In this document: piece by piece, positions 1 through 6,671 of the stretch
Layout: each line of letters begins with the position of its first letter
How positions within the stretch are numbered: position 1 is the first letter of the stretch
Source: a bacterium
GTDB taxonomy: Bacteria > Verrucomicrobiota > Kiritimatiellia > UBA8416
Direction: 5' to 3'
DNA length: 15,552 nucleotides
Assembly: GCA_020048935.1 (NCBI GenBank)
Contig: JAIFLS010000039.1
Span: 1-15,552 of the forward strand
The notes under the pieces: generated by a model
What the model was told of the DNA's origin: nothing
The model's database searches: none
Seen by the model: the letters and a program-made list of their open reading frames with translations, nothing else
Position numbers and translations under genes: made by a program

Positions 1-575
1 GGGTTGAAACCTGAAAGCTGCGATTCAATGCCCTGTAGTCTGCATTTATCCACCCGACCTCTGACCTCTGATCTCTGATCCCTGCCATCCGCCTTCCGTC
101 TTCCGTCTTCCGTCTCTCTCCACATTTCTGTGCTTTTCTGTGTATTCTGCGGCTCCTTTTCAGCCTTCAGCTTCCCGCCCTCATCCCTCTCTCCAGCGTC
201 TTCCGGCTGTATCACCCGCCCCACAACCGCCCACGCCTCGAGATGCTCAATATATGCCCGGCGATGCGCCGCTACCAGATTGGCGTCCGGCACAATATCA
301 TCATCCAGGAAGAGCACGATATCACCTTTGGCCTCCCGTAGCCCCTGGTTCATCGCCCCCACCACGCCCGCTGGCTGATGCCGGATCCAGCGAATTACCC
401 CCTCCTGCTCCCACCCCGTGAGGCGATCCGTGGTCTTCTCCTCATGCTCAAATGTCTGATCTACCACAAGCAGCTCATCCGCAGGCATGACAAGCGCCAG
501 CAGCGACGCGACCGTATCGCACAGAACACCGTCACGTCCATACGTGGGAATAACGATTGAGATTGCAGATGGCAT
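1..575 (-). CDS. GT2 family glycosyltransferase, 3' end outside window
   Basis: The frame is open from an ATG at 575-573 to the window edge, about 191 residues, so the C-terminus is missing. The N-terminus (SAISIVIPTYGRDGVL) and the acidic metal-binding run LFLDDDIVPD near residues 95-105 are typical of GT-A fold family 2 glycosyltransferases, which move a sugar from a nucleotide donor to the growing glycan at the inner membrane. From about residue 126 (after VVGRVIQPE) the protein becomes low-complexity and charged (words such as TEDGRRKADG). That part is encoded by the repeat tract described separately and looks like an in-frame insertion. Near the edge a second frame reads GWINADYRALNRSFQVST, which looks more protein-like than the open frame, so a frameshift inside the repeat cannot be excluded. 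The start lies inside a 65-bp tandem duplication. I see no good Shine-Dalgarno site. Confidence 0.8.
   Translation of the reverse strand, partial: MPSAISIVIPTYGRDGVLCDTVASLLALVMPADELLVVDQTFEHEEKTTDRLTGWEQEGVIRWIRHQPAGVVGAMNQGLREAKGDIVLFLDDDIVPDANLVAAHRRAYIEHLEAWAVVGRVIQPEDAGERDEGGKLKAEKEPQNTQKSTEMWRETEDGRRKADGRDQRSEVRGRVDKCRLQGIESQLSGFN
50..203. repeat. Low-complexity word repeat inside the left-edge GT2 gene
   Basis: This tract consists of short variant words: CTGACCTCTGATCTCTGATC at 61-80, CTTCCGTCTTCCGTCTTCCG at 93-112, TTCTGTGTATTCTGCGGCTCC near 136-156, and a CAGCCTTCAGCTT / CCCTCATCCCTCTCTCC segment up to about 195. The block TCCGTCTTCCGTCTTC (95-110) recurs exactly at 15322-15337 in the Wzt gene. 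The GAGAGGGATGAGGG word also recurs there, in the other orientation relative to the gene. Read on the minus strand the tract has no stop in the GT2 frame. The boundaries are approximate because they are set by where the protein stops resembling a glycosyltransferase. Confidence 0.7.
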
Positions 576-645
576 AAGAAATCGCACAGAACACCGTCAC
601 GTCCATACGTGGGAATAACGATTGAGATTGCAGATGGCATAAGAA
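516..645. repeat. 65-bp perfect tandem duplication over the GT2 start
   Basis: Bases 516-580 are repeated exactly as 581-645, and the match runs one base further into 646. Each copy carries the minus-strand ATG and first 20 codons of the GT2 gene (starts at 575 and 640). Because 65 is not a multiple of three, translation begun at the outer ATG (640) leaves the enzyme frame after one repeat length. Only the inner ATG (575) reads into the full domain. There are only two abutting copies with no spacer, so this is a simple duplication. It probably arose by slippage or unequal recombination. Confidence 0.97.
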
Positions 646-732
646 AAATAAGAAAAAGCTGAAATACTGAAATGGGGACTGATAAGCATTTGGGGGTTAA
701 ACGCTAATTATCCGAATTTAGCGAATTAAAGG
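646..732. other. AT-rich leader or gap with a small hairpin
   Basis: This non-coding stretch lies between the FkbM gene and the left-edge GT2. It is visibly more AT-rich than the flanking genes. It contains the inverted pair CGCTAA (702-707) and TTAGCG (718-723). It also contains a phrase reading TTTCAGTATTTCAGC on the minus strand that resembles the word-repeat style seen elsewhere in the window. If the left-edge GT2 has its own promoter it should lie here, but I cannot pick out a convincing -35/-10 pair. Confidence 0.4.
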
Positions 733-768
733 GGAACCACAGACCACATGCCTATATTCTGTGGTTCC
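733..768 (-). terminator. Hairpin downstream of the FkbM gene, possible terminator
   Basis: GGAACCACAGA (733-743) and TCTGTGGTTCC (758-768) form an 11-bp perfect stem with a 14-base loop. It starts 18 bases beyond the FkbM stop in the direction of transcription. On the minus strand the stem is followed by CCCTTTAATT, not a clear T-run, so intrinsic termination would be weak. The stem word is the same GGAACCACAGA word found near 9626 and 9753 and, in a variant form, near 150. The hairpin may therefore be a copy of a dispersed element, with or without a role as a 3' end. Confidence 0.4.
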
Positions 769-785
769 TCCCTGGGAAAAAACCA

Positions 786-1721
786 TCACCCCTTAGCAAA
801 GACAGCATATTCTTTCATGCCCATCTTTTCTTCGGGCACCAAGAATACGTTGTCGATTGGGTCACATGCCGAAAAAGATTTGATTTTAGCCCAGCCATCC
901 TTTTTCTTTCTAAAGATTCGATATCGATCGGGAAGTTGCGGAAGCACATCTTGTTCGATAGTCGTATTCCGAGCTTCATAAAACGCCTTGTTGACCTCCA
1001 TCAATATGGTCGGGCGATTGGCATGGACAGTATTTCGCCCCCCTTGAAGACAAAGCCCTTCATGACCTTCAATATCCAATTTAATAACATCAATCTCTCC
1101 CGATTTGATGTTCAGGCCCCCCACGGTCTCATCCAAGGTCTTCAATGTGATTGGCACCTTTTGAAACCCTTGGTCAAACACATTGTTAATAGCTATGGAT
1201 GCGTTTCCAGTAGATGAGCCATGCTCAAAATCTTCTCGTAGCGTGATCAACCCGTTGCCTGCCTGATTTGAAAGAGCAATCTTTTCCGTATGGCAAAAAT
1301 GTTCAAGCTGATTCCGTCTTATGTTCTCCCGTAAGCGAGCGTAATTGCCGGGGAACGGCTCAAAGGAGATAACCCTTCCCATCCCGTTTGCCGCACGAAT
1401 ATGACTTCCTATGCTAATGGTATAAAAACCGATATTTGCCCCGATATCCAAAAAAAACAGATCTGGCCTGAATAATCGTTTGACTGTATTCTGCAATAAT
1501 GTGTCGTATTCCCCACGATAGTAAGCATACATCTCTGTATAGGTTCTCAAATCCACAAACAGTTCGGTTCCGTCTTTCATGCGGGCAAGAACAACCGGCT
1601 CAGCCCCAAGTCCAATCATGCATCGGTTAATGGCCCGACAGGCTCTTCCCATACCCCGTATTGAAATACTTTTACGTGTCACTTCTGAAACAAGGTACAG
1701 TATGCGGTCAGCAATTCTCAC
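786..1721 (-). CDS. FkbM family SAM-dependent methyltransferase
   Basis: This 311-residue protein has the SAM-binding motif FLDIGANIGFYTI near residues 90-102, an acidic post-I residue in ISFEPFPGNY (about 119-127), and the hallmark VIKLDIEGHEGLCLQGG at 212-228. These define the FkbM methyltransferases, which generally O-methylate sugar or polyketide hydroxyls. In this setting the likely role is methylation of the glycan. The N-terminal ~80 residues are the variable extension usual in the family. The start is GTG at 1721-1719, immediately after the TGA of the upstream GT2. A GGAG at 1728-1731 on the minus strand lies six bases ahead, inside the last codons of that GT2, so translation is probably coupled. 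The ATG at 1725 is out of frame. The gene is the last of the run before a gap with a hairpin. Confidence 0.93.
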   Translation of the reverse strand: MRIADRILYLVSEVTRKSISIRGMGRACRAINRCMIGLGAEPVVLARMKDGTELFVDLRTYTEMYAYYRGEYDTLLQNTVKRLFRPDLFFLDIGANIGFYTISIGSHIRAANGMGRVISFEPFPGNYARLRENIRRNQLEHFCHTEKIALSNQAGNGLITLREDFEHGSSTGNASIAINNVFDQGFQKVPITLKTLDETVGGLNIKSGEIDVIKLDIEGHEGLCLQGGRNTVHANRPTILMEVNKAFYEARNTTIEQDVLPQLPDRYRIFRKKKDGWAKIKSFSACDPIDNVFLVPEEKMGMKEYAVFAKG

Positions 1722-2723
1722 TCATTTCTCCATTCGTTGAAAATGAAGGATATAATTTAGATAGGTCTGGACTAACCGCACCCATGGCTTTATGCAAAAC
1801 AAATTGCTCACTATGGCTTTATTATAGTATTTCCGGCAACCATTATCCTTGTTCCCCCGCAATACTTCACCGATAAAGTAATATCCGGCCGCAGACGAGC
1901 TGGCTGTTGGCATTTTCCTTCTTGTGGCTTTGGAAGGCCGTATCGCTGCCACATCTCCAAGGAAATGCGTTTCGTCCTCACCTTTGCGCCTTGCCAGAAA
2001 CGCACCGCGTGAGCACGCATGAATCTGTCGCTGCCGCTCCGCGTTTTGCATTGAAATGCCTTCGGGGAAAATGCGGCAGCGGTAAAGCACATCCTGTACC
2101 CCAGCGAACCTTCCGCTCTCTGCAAGCCTATACCAAAGATCCCAGTCCTGTCCGTAGTAGAACTGCCAGCGGTATCCACCCACTGCACGATAAGCATCGG
2201 TTCGGAACATGACTGATCCATGGTGTGTCGGCCCGAGCAGTTTGTTGCGATCATCCCCATTTTCGGGAAACGAAATGACCCATTCGTCAGCATCACCTTT
2301 GCCGGGAAAGGTGGTGCGAACCGTGTACAGATGCTCCCATTCCGGACCGCAGCACTCCGTCCAACACGTTACAAGAACCACATCGGGATGTTTATCGAGA
2401 AGCGCCCTTTGCTTTTCCAGCCGAGTCGGCAGCATGATGTCACCGACATCAATCCTAGCAACATACTTCCCATTTGCGGCTGCACAGCCGTCAATGAGTG
2501 CATGCGTCAACCCCTCGTTCGATTTGGTAATCAGCTGGATGCGCGAATTCCGGCGGGCATAGTCAGCTAGAATGGTCTTAACCGTTGGATCCGTGGATCC
2601 GTCATTGACGATAATGAATTCGAAATCAGGATCCGTCTGCGCGATTACGCTATCGAGAGTTACGGGCAACTGGTCGGCACCATTAAAGACACCCATGACC
2701 ACGGAGATTTTCGAAATACTCAT
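1722..2723 (-). CDS. GT2 family glycosyltransferase
   Basis: A 333-residue GT-A glycosyltransferase. It has the nucleotide-binding N-terminus ISVVMGVFNGADQLPVTLDS, IIVNDGSTD near residues 37-45, the region KYVARIDVGDIMLPTRLEKQ at 86-105, and the acceptor-side segment YYGQDWDLWYRLAESG. The metal-binding DxD region reads DVGD in place of the more common D-A/S-D-D, a variant I believe occurs in this family. The ATG at 2723 is chosen over an in-frame ATG at 2744. It has GGAGGA (minus strand, 2732-2737) eight bases ahead, it starts the conserved domain, and its ATGA overlaps the stop of the last frame of the upstream GT2 remnant. The GT2 tail of about 60 residues is predicted to follow the catalytic domain without membrane segments. 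It probably adds one sugar during glycan assembly. The acceptor is unknown. Confidence 0.92.
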   Translation of the reverse strand: MSISKISVVMGVFNGADQLPVTLDSVIAQTDPDFEFIIVNDGSTDPTVKTILADYARRNSRIQLITKSNEGLTHALIDGCAAANGKYVARIDVGDIMLPTRLEKQRALLDKHPDVVLVTCWTECCGPEWEHLYTVRTTFPGKGDADEWVISFPENGDDRNKLLGPTHHGSVMFRTDAYRAVGGYRWQFYYGQDWDLWYRLAESGRFAGVQDVLYRCRIFPEGISMQNAERQRQIHACSRGAFLARRKGEDETHFLGDVAAIRPSKATRRKMPTASSSAAGYYFIGEVLRGNKDNGCRKYYNKAIVSNLFCIKPWVRLVQTYLNYILHFQRMEK

Positions 2724-2990
2724 TCTTCCGATCCTCCAAAGCATTGACTCAACACACCATCGGCCTTTGCGCGTAACACATTTTGCAATATGCTGGCCAG
2801 CCCCGCGTCCTTTTTATGAAACTTCTTCGGAGTCGAGAATGTTTCCCGAACCATCCGTCAAACCGTCGTCGATCACGATAAACTCCGGCGCAACGCCTTC
2901 CTGCGACAGAACGCTCTCCAATGAAGCAGGGAGCATCGCCGTATTGTTGTACAGGCTCACAACGACGGAGATTTCAGGTTGTTCAAGCAT
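2720..2990 (-). pseudogene. Frameshifted, truncated GT2 glycosyltransferase remnant
   Basis: An ATG at 2990 opens a 58-codon frame (ISVVVSLYNNTAMLPASLES, then FIVIDDGLTDGSGNIL) that matches the N-terminal nucleotide-binding part of GT2 enzymes. It ends at a TAA at 2816-2814. One base further on, another frame continues with KKDAGLASILQNVLRAKADG, a plausible continuation of the same domain. That frame stops at the TGA at 2722-2720, which overlaps the ATG of the next GT2. The change lies at TCATAAAAAGG, beside a five-A run. Even with the shift repaired the product would be only about 90 residues, far short of the usual 230-350, and would lack the DxD motif. It is therefore very probably a decayed gene with both a frameshift and a 3' deletion. 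The DNA is not closely similar to the neighbouring GT2 genes, so it is not a fresh local duplicate. Confidence 0.8.
2732..2737 (-). promoter_or_regulatory. Strong Shine-Dalgarno site setting the GT2 start at 2723
   Basis: GGAGGA on the minus strand, eight bases before the ATG at 2723-2721. This is one of the best ribosome-binding sites in the window. It supports the short start and suggests this GT2 is translated well even though the open frame in front of it is broken. Confidence 0.75.
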
Positions 2991-3015
2991 TCAAATTTCC
3001 CACTGATTCTTGTTA

Positions 3016-4026
3016 TCATCTGCGTTCCGGCATCCACGACTGGCGCAAGGTCTGGTTCCCACACCTCCGCCCCGTCCATTGATTCAACCGCGCGGAAAGC
3101 CGGGCGGTGCGTTGCCAGCCCAGCAGGCGGCTGATGTGCCGGTAGAGCGCAAGTTGAATGCGTTGCCGGGGCACCTGTTCGGCCAAGTGCAGCAGCTTGC
3201 GCGCGGCCTCGTCATCGCCCCCGGACGCCAACTGCCTGGCCGCGAAGAACATCCAGCGACCGAAGTGCTGCATTTCCGGACTGGTGGGCGACACGCCAGC
3301 GGTCAGAGCGCATTCGTACAGCTTGCCAAAAAAACGGATTTGATCCGGTCCATTCAACCATTGGCCGTGACCCGTCTGGCGCACACCTGCATGCTGTCGT
3401 TGGACGCAGACATACTCCTTAACCGCAGCCAACGGAACCTTCAGGGCACCCACACGCGCGTCATATTCCCAATCCTGCGAGAACCGTAAATCACTCCAGG
3501 GCCCGACGGCATCGCACACAGTACGGCGGAACAACGCGCAATCCGTATTCCACCAACGGTCATACAACAGCCGCGGAAACAGAGACTCCAAGCCATCGCC
3601 GGATCCCTTGTAGGGGCCGGGACGGACGCAGCCCTGCTCATCCACCAAACGAATGAACCCGTAGCACGCGCCGCAAGCGGGTTGGTCGCGAAGCGCGGCG
3701 ACCTGCCACTCGAATTTGCGGGGAAGCAGCAGGTCATCGCTATCCAAATACTGGATGAACTCGCCGCGGGCGAGGAGGCGCCCGGCCTCCCTCGCGGGGC
3801 CAGCGCCGCGGTTAGCATTATGCACCGCAAACACAACACCAGAGTGGGTTGAATGTAGTTCATCGGCTACTTGCCGGGTATCATCGCTCGAACCGTCATT
3901 AGAAATGATTACTTCGATCGGACGGTATGTTTGATTCAATGCACTTTGTACCGCTTCCCGAAGCATGGCGGATCGGTTGTACGCCGGGATAATCACAGAG
4001 ACCATGGTATCGACCACAATGCTCAT
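3016..4026 (-). CDS. GT2 family glycosyltransferase
   Basis: A 336-residue GT-A glycosyltransferase. It has VSVIIPAYNRSAMLREAVQS at 9-28, VIISNDGSSDDT at 39-50, the metal-binding YLDSDDLLLPRKFEWQ near 93-108, and the SQDWEYDARV segment near 210 that usually carries the catalytic acidic residue. The C-terminal ~80 residues are rich in Arg and Leu and helical in character, and contain no obvious membrane span. The ATG at 4026 overlaps the TGA of the deacetylase gene (ATGA), so translation is coupled. A later in-frame ATG (MVSVIIP, codon 8) is a possible alternative. Donor and acceptor cannot be told from sequence. After its stop there are 25 bases before the start of the GT2 remnant. Confidence 0.93.
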   Translation of the reverse strand: MSIVVDTMVSVIIPAYNRSAMLREAVQSALNQTYRPIEVIISNDGSSDDTRQVADELHSTHSGVVFAVHNANRGAGPAREAGRLLARGEFIQYLDSDDLLLPRKFEWQVAALRDQPACGACYGFIRLVDEQGCVRPGPYKGSGDGLESLFPRLLYDRWWNTDCALFRRTVCDAVGPWSDLRFSQDWEYDARVGALKVPLAAVKEYVCVQRQHAGVRQTGHGQWLNGPDQIRFFGKLYECALTAGVSPTSPEMQHFGRWMFFAARQLASGGDDEAARKLLHLAEQVPRQRIQLALYRHISRLLGWQRTARLSARLNQWTGRRCGNQTLRQSWMPERR

Positions 4027-4826
4027 GTTTCGGTTCCTAGGATGGCCTGTGCGCCATCGCGGAACGTCACGACGGACCAGGAGGTTGCCTTCAGTTCGGC
4101 CAGCAGATACTCAAACACGTCGGCATCGCAGTTAAGCCGGAGCCCCGTGCCAATACCATGGGCAGCGAAAACTAGCCATCCGGTTTCAACCCGTTCAAAC
4201 GCCTGCAAAACTGTCTGAAGTTGTAGTTTGTTCTTTCCGTCCAGCATAATGCAGGGGACCTCCGCTTTCGACGGTGGATAGTGTCCGGGACTGGCACTAA
4301 AGGCTTCGCCCCCGGTACGACTGGCGCTGAAGAGACTGGAGGCCAGTGGGACATAGGATCTCTCGCACGAGCCGAAATCCAGCCGAGGATAGCGACACAG
4401 TGCCCCCATGAGCCTGGTACGATCAAGATGCAGACTTTGGAGCAGGCGCTTTGTCCATCCGGGCCTTCCTACCACGGTGGTGCAACAGGGATATGCGAAC
4501 GTGCGGTGCTGTTCGCCATCCAAGCCAGCAAGTAGATGGTTCACGGCTTCAAGCTCCAAGCGCATCCGGTCGACAGAATAGGTTTCGACATCATTACCCT
4601 CGGTCACATAGCCTTTGTGGCGCCAGGAGGGATGAAACAACGTATGGTTGCCGAGTTCATGACCACGCTTTGCGGCCATGCGCCATGCATCCAGACGGCG
4701 TGTAAAGGTCGGGTTACAGGGATTGACGAAAAACGTCCCTCGAAATCCATGCTGTTCCAAGAGCGGCATGACGGTATCCAGATGGTTGTCCAAGCCGTCA
4801 TCGAATGTAAGGGTAACGAGTTTCAT
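4023..4826 (-). CDS. NodB-homology polysaccharide deacetylase
   Basis: A 267-residue carbohydrate esterase 4 (NodB) domain. The expected metal and catalytic motifs are present: TFDDG (residues 7-11), NHTLFHP (60-66, the H-x3-H pair), FAYPCC (110-115) and a late AAHGIG motif. Members remove N- or O-acetyl groups from sugars. There is no signal peptide, so it should act in the cytoplasm on a sugar, nucleotide sugar or lipid-linked intermediate and not on the cell wall. The ATG at 4826 is preferred because NodB proteins commonly begin with MKLVTLTFDDG and because it leaves a clean 22-base gap from the previous stop. The upstream ATG at 4883 would add 19 unrelated residues and overlap the methyltransferase gene by 35 bases. 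Neither has a clear Shine-Dalgarno site. The stop overlaps the start of the next GT2 (ATGA). Confidence 0.9.
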   Translation of the reverse strand: MKLVTLTFDDGLDNHLDTVMPLLEQHGFRGTFFVNPCNPTFTRRLDAWRMAAKRGHELGNHTLFHPSWRHKGYVTEGNDVETYSVDRMRLELEAVNHLLAGLDGEQHRTFAYPCCTTVVGRPGWTKRLLQSLHLDRTRLMGALCRYPRLDFGSCERSYVPLASSLFSASRTGGEAFSASPGHYPPSKAEVPCIMLDGKNKLQLQTVLQAFERVETGWLVFAAHGIGTGLRLNCDADVFEYLLAELKATSWSVVTFRDGAQAILGTET

Positions 4827-4848
4827 AGGTTGGCAATCAATTGCGCGA

Positions 4849-5583
4849 TCAACTGATCCGTCGGCAAACATAGAGATCTTCATCGATTAAACCCATGCGG
4901 GTCCGCTCATCCGGCGGGCACCGGTGGAAATACGCAACCCGTTCCACCGAGAAACCCACCGCCGTCAATCGCTGGACAAGAACGTCCGGGGCGTATCGCC
5001 GGTACATATCGGGATCACCCAGCGAGACCATCCGCTGTTGATGGGTTGAACTGGCATTGAGTTCCACTGGGGTAGCACAACTGTTCATTGGCACTTGAAA
5101 CAGGGCCAGACCTCCAGGCGAAAGCACGCGAAACGCTTCCCGCATGGCCGGGCGGTCATCCGGAAGCATATTCAACACATGGCTGCAGTAGAGCATGTCT
5201 ATGGACTGATCTGGAATCTCTAGGCGGCCCAGATCCATTTTCATCATGGCCGGATGAAAAAGGTCTATGCTGAGATAACGTAAGGTGGGCATGGCGGACC
5301 ACCGGCGGGCCATTTCCAGTTCGGGGGCGACATGAAGAAAAGCGAGCGATGCCTTAAAAAGACGCGTCTCCCGGAGCAAGTACAACCAAGCCAGACGATG
5401 CCGATCACGACACAGGCAAACCGGGCAAATGGCGTCTTCACGGCGTGGATTGCCGTGGGGATTGAACCCGCTCACCGCGCTGCGGCAGACCGGACAATAC
5501 CGAGAGATCCCAGCATGCTTGAGCTTGCTGATCAATCGCTGCCCACGAAGCTTGAGCGTTGTTGCATGCACGTTCGTGTTCAT
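4849..5583 (-). CDS. Class I SAM methyltransferase with N-terminal zinc ribbon
   Basis: This 244-residue protein opens with two CPVC knuckles (Cys30/33 and Cys53/56) that should bind zinc. A type-11-like methyltransferase fold follows: FLHVAPELEMARRW (82-95) as the degenerate SAM loop, YLSIDL (103-108), IDMLYCSHVLNMLPDDRPAM (128-147) and FRVLSPGGLALFQVP (151-165). Related proteins occur in surface-glycan loci and are presumed to methylate sugars, although substrates are mostly unknown. The position usually written HVLEH reads HVLNM here. The ATG at 5583 is preferred over the longer frame from 5628 because its ATGA overlaps the epimerase stop, the coupling style of this operon. The longer form would add 15 residues encoded inside the epimerase gene. 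Confidence 0.88.
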   Translation of the reverse strand: MNTNVHATTLKLRGQRLISKLKHAGISRYCPVCRSAVSGFNPHGNPRREDAICPVCLCRDRHRLAWLYLLRETRLFKASLAFLHVAPELEMARRWSAMPTLRYLSIDLFHPAMMKMDLGRLEIPDQSIDMLYCSHVLNMLPDDRPAMREAFRVLSPGGLALFQVPMNSCATPVELNASSTHQQRMVSLGDPDMYRRYAPDVLVQRLTAVGFSVERVAYFHRCPPDERTRMGLIDEDLYVCRRIS

Positions 5584-6671
5584 TCTGAAGTGGAATCCTT
5601 GAGATCTGGGTACTGATCCGTCACCCATTCGAGTGTCTCCTGCATGCCTGTCGCCAGATCACGGGACGGTATGTAGCCAAGGAGTTCGCGGGCCGCCGTG
5701 CCATCCACCGTGCCTGTTCGCGAATACTTGCTCAAATCCCACCTGCTGATGAAACGCCTGTTCAACTTTTTTGCAGCTTCATGGGCGGATCGGCGTAGCA
5801 CTTTACGCCATAGCGGAGCAGGCTGTCCCTGAAGACGTAGCACCAGGCCGTTGAGGGTATCAAGCAACAAGCAACTGACACGGTCTATGGCCGATGAAGA
5901 ACAAATCGAAGGTGGCCGAGGAAGGCCTAAGTATCGCTGGTAGAACCCAAAGAAGTCGTTCCAGGTATGGTTTCCTCCATCGGTGATGATGAAGGACTTG
6001 CCCTCGATCAAAGGACGATCGCCAGCGAGCAGCAACACATCCACGAGATTGTCCACATAAACGGCCGTGCAGCGTCCGCACCCTTCGTCAACATAGCGAA
6101 ACCGGTGGTGCTTCATGTCCATGAGTTGACGGACGGTAAACAAGCTGGATCGTGGGCCCCAGACATACGTTGGCCGCACAATGACCACCGGAAAACGATC
6201 ACGGTTGAAGGCTTCGCGCAGCAGAATCTCCGCCTCCGCCTTCGAGTCGCCATAGTCGCGCCCGGTCCTAACTACCGGGGTTGAGGCATCGATCACCTCA
6301 GGCGGTTCATCACCGTGGGCAGCAATACTGCTGACATATACACAGCGGTGAACGCCTTCATCACGGCAAGCTTGAATGACATTGCGGGTGCCCTCTACAT
6401 TGGTGCGCCGATAACCTCCCTCAGTTGCCGGGCCACTTGCACAATCAAAAACGATTTCACAACCCTTCATCGCCAAAGCTACGGATTTCGGATCCAGAAC
6501 ATCCCCGGCCACCAGTTCCGCTGTGGTGCGACTGACCCAGACCGCACGGCTCCATTCCCGCACCAGTACCCGCACTCGAGCCCCCTCCTCGAGCAGAAGT
6601 CGCTCCACGAGACGGCCTCCGATGAAGCCGGTGCCACCCAACACCAAAACCTGTTTGCCGGCGTACCTCAC
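5580..6671 (-). CDS. NAD-dependent epimerase/dehydratase (extended SDR)
   Basis: A 363-residue extended short-chain dehydrogenase. It has the Rossmann motif VLVLGGTGFIGGRLVERL (8-25), the GDV acidic turn near 57, the VYVSSIAAHG serine segment (111-120) and the catalytic YGDSK (Tyr140, Lys144). Such enzymes epimerise, dehydrate or reduce nucleotide sugars, and similar ones also reduce sterols or flavonoids. In this locus a nucleotide-sugar substrate is most likely. The start is taken as GTG at 6671. It overlaps the TGA of the oxidoreductase (GTGA), has GGGAG at 6679-6683 on the minus strand seven bases ahead, and begins just before the fold. An in-frame ATG at 6734 would add 21 residues and a 67-base overlap. 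The C-terminal ~100 residues are longer than in a minimal epimerase. Confidence 0.9.
   Translation of the reverse strand: MRYAGKQVLVLGGTGFIGGRLVERLLLEEGARVRVLVREWSRAVWVSRTTAELVAGDVLDPKSVALAMKGCEIVFDCASGPATEGGYRRTNVEGTRNVIQACRDEGVHRCVYVSSIAAHGDEPPEVIDASTPVVRTGRDYGDSKAEAEILLREAFNRDRFPVVIVRPTYVWGPRSSLFTVRQLMDMKHHRFRYVDEGCGRCTAVYVDNLVDVLLLAGDRPLIEGKSFIITDGGNHTWNDFFGFYQRYLGLPRPPSICSSSAIDRVSCLLLDTLNGLVLRLQGQPAPLWRKVLRRSAHEAAKKLNRRFISRWDLSKYSRTGTVDGTAARELLGYIPSRDLATGMQETLEWVTDQYPDLKDSTSE

Noticed and set aside
130..560. Plus-strand frames near the left edge
   Set aside because: They are antisense to the GT2 core and made largely of the repeat words read in another frame, with no start signal or motif.
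516..645. CRISPR-like direct repeat
   Set aside because: There are only two 65-base copies directly abutting, with no spacers and with coding content. It is a tandem duplication.
1811..2296. 161-residue minus-strand frame
   Set aside because: It lies wholly inside the well-supported GT2 at 1722-2723 in another frame and shows no domain.
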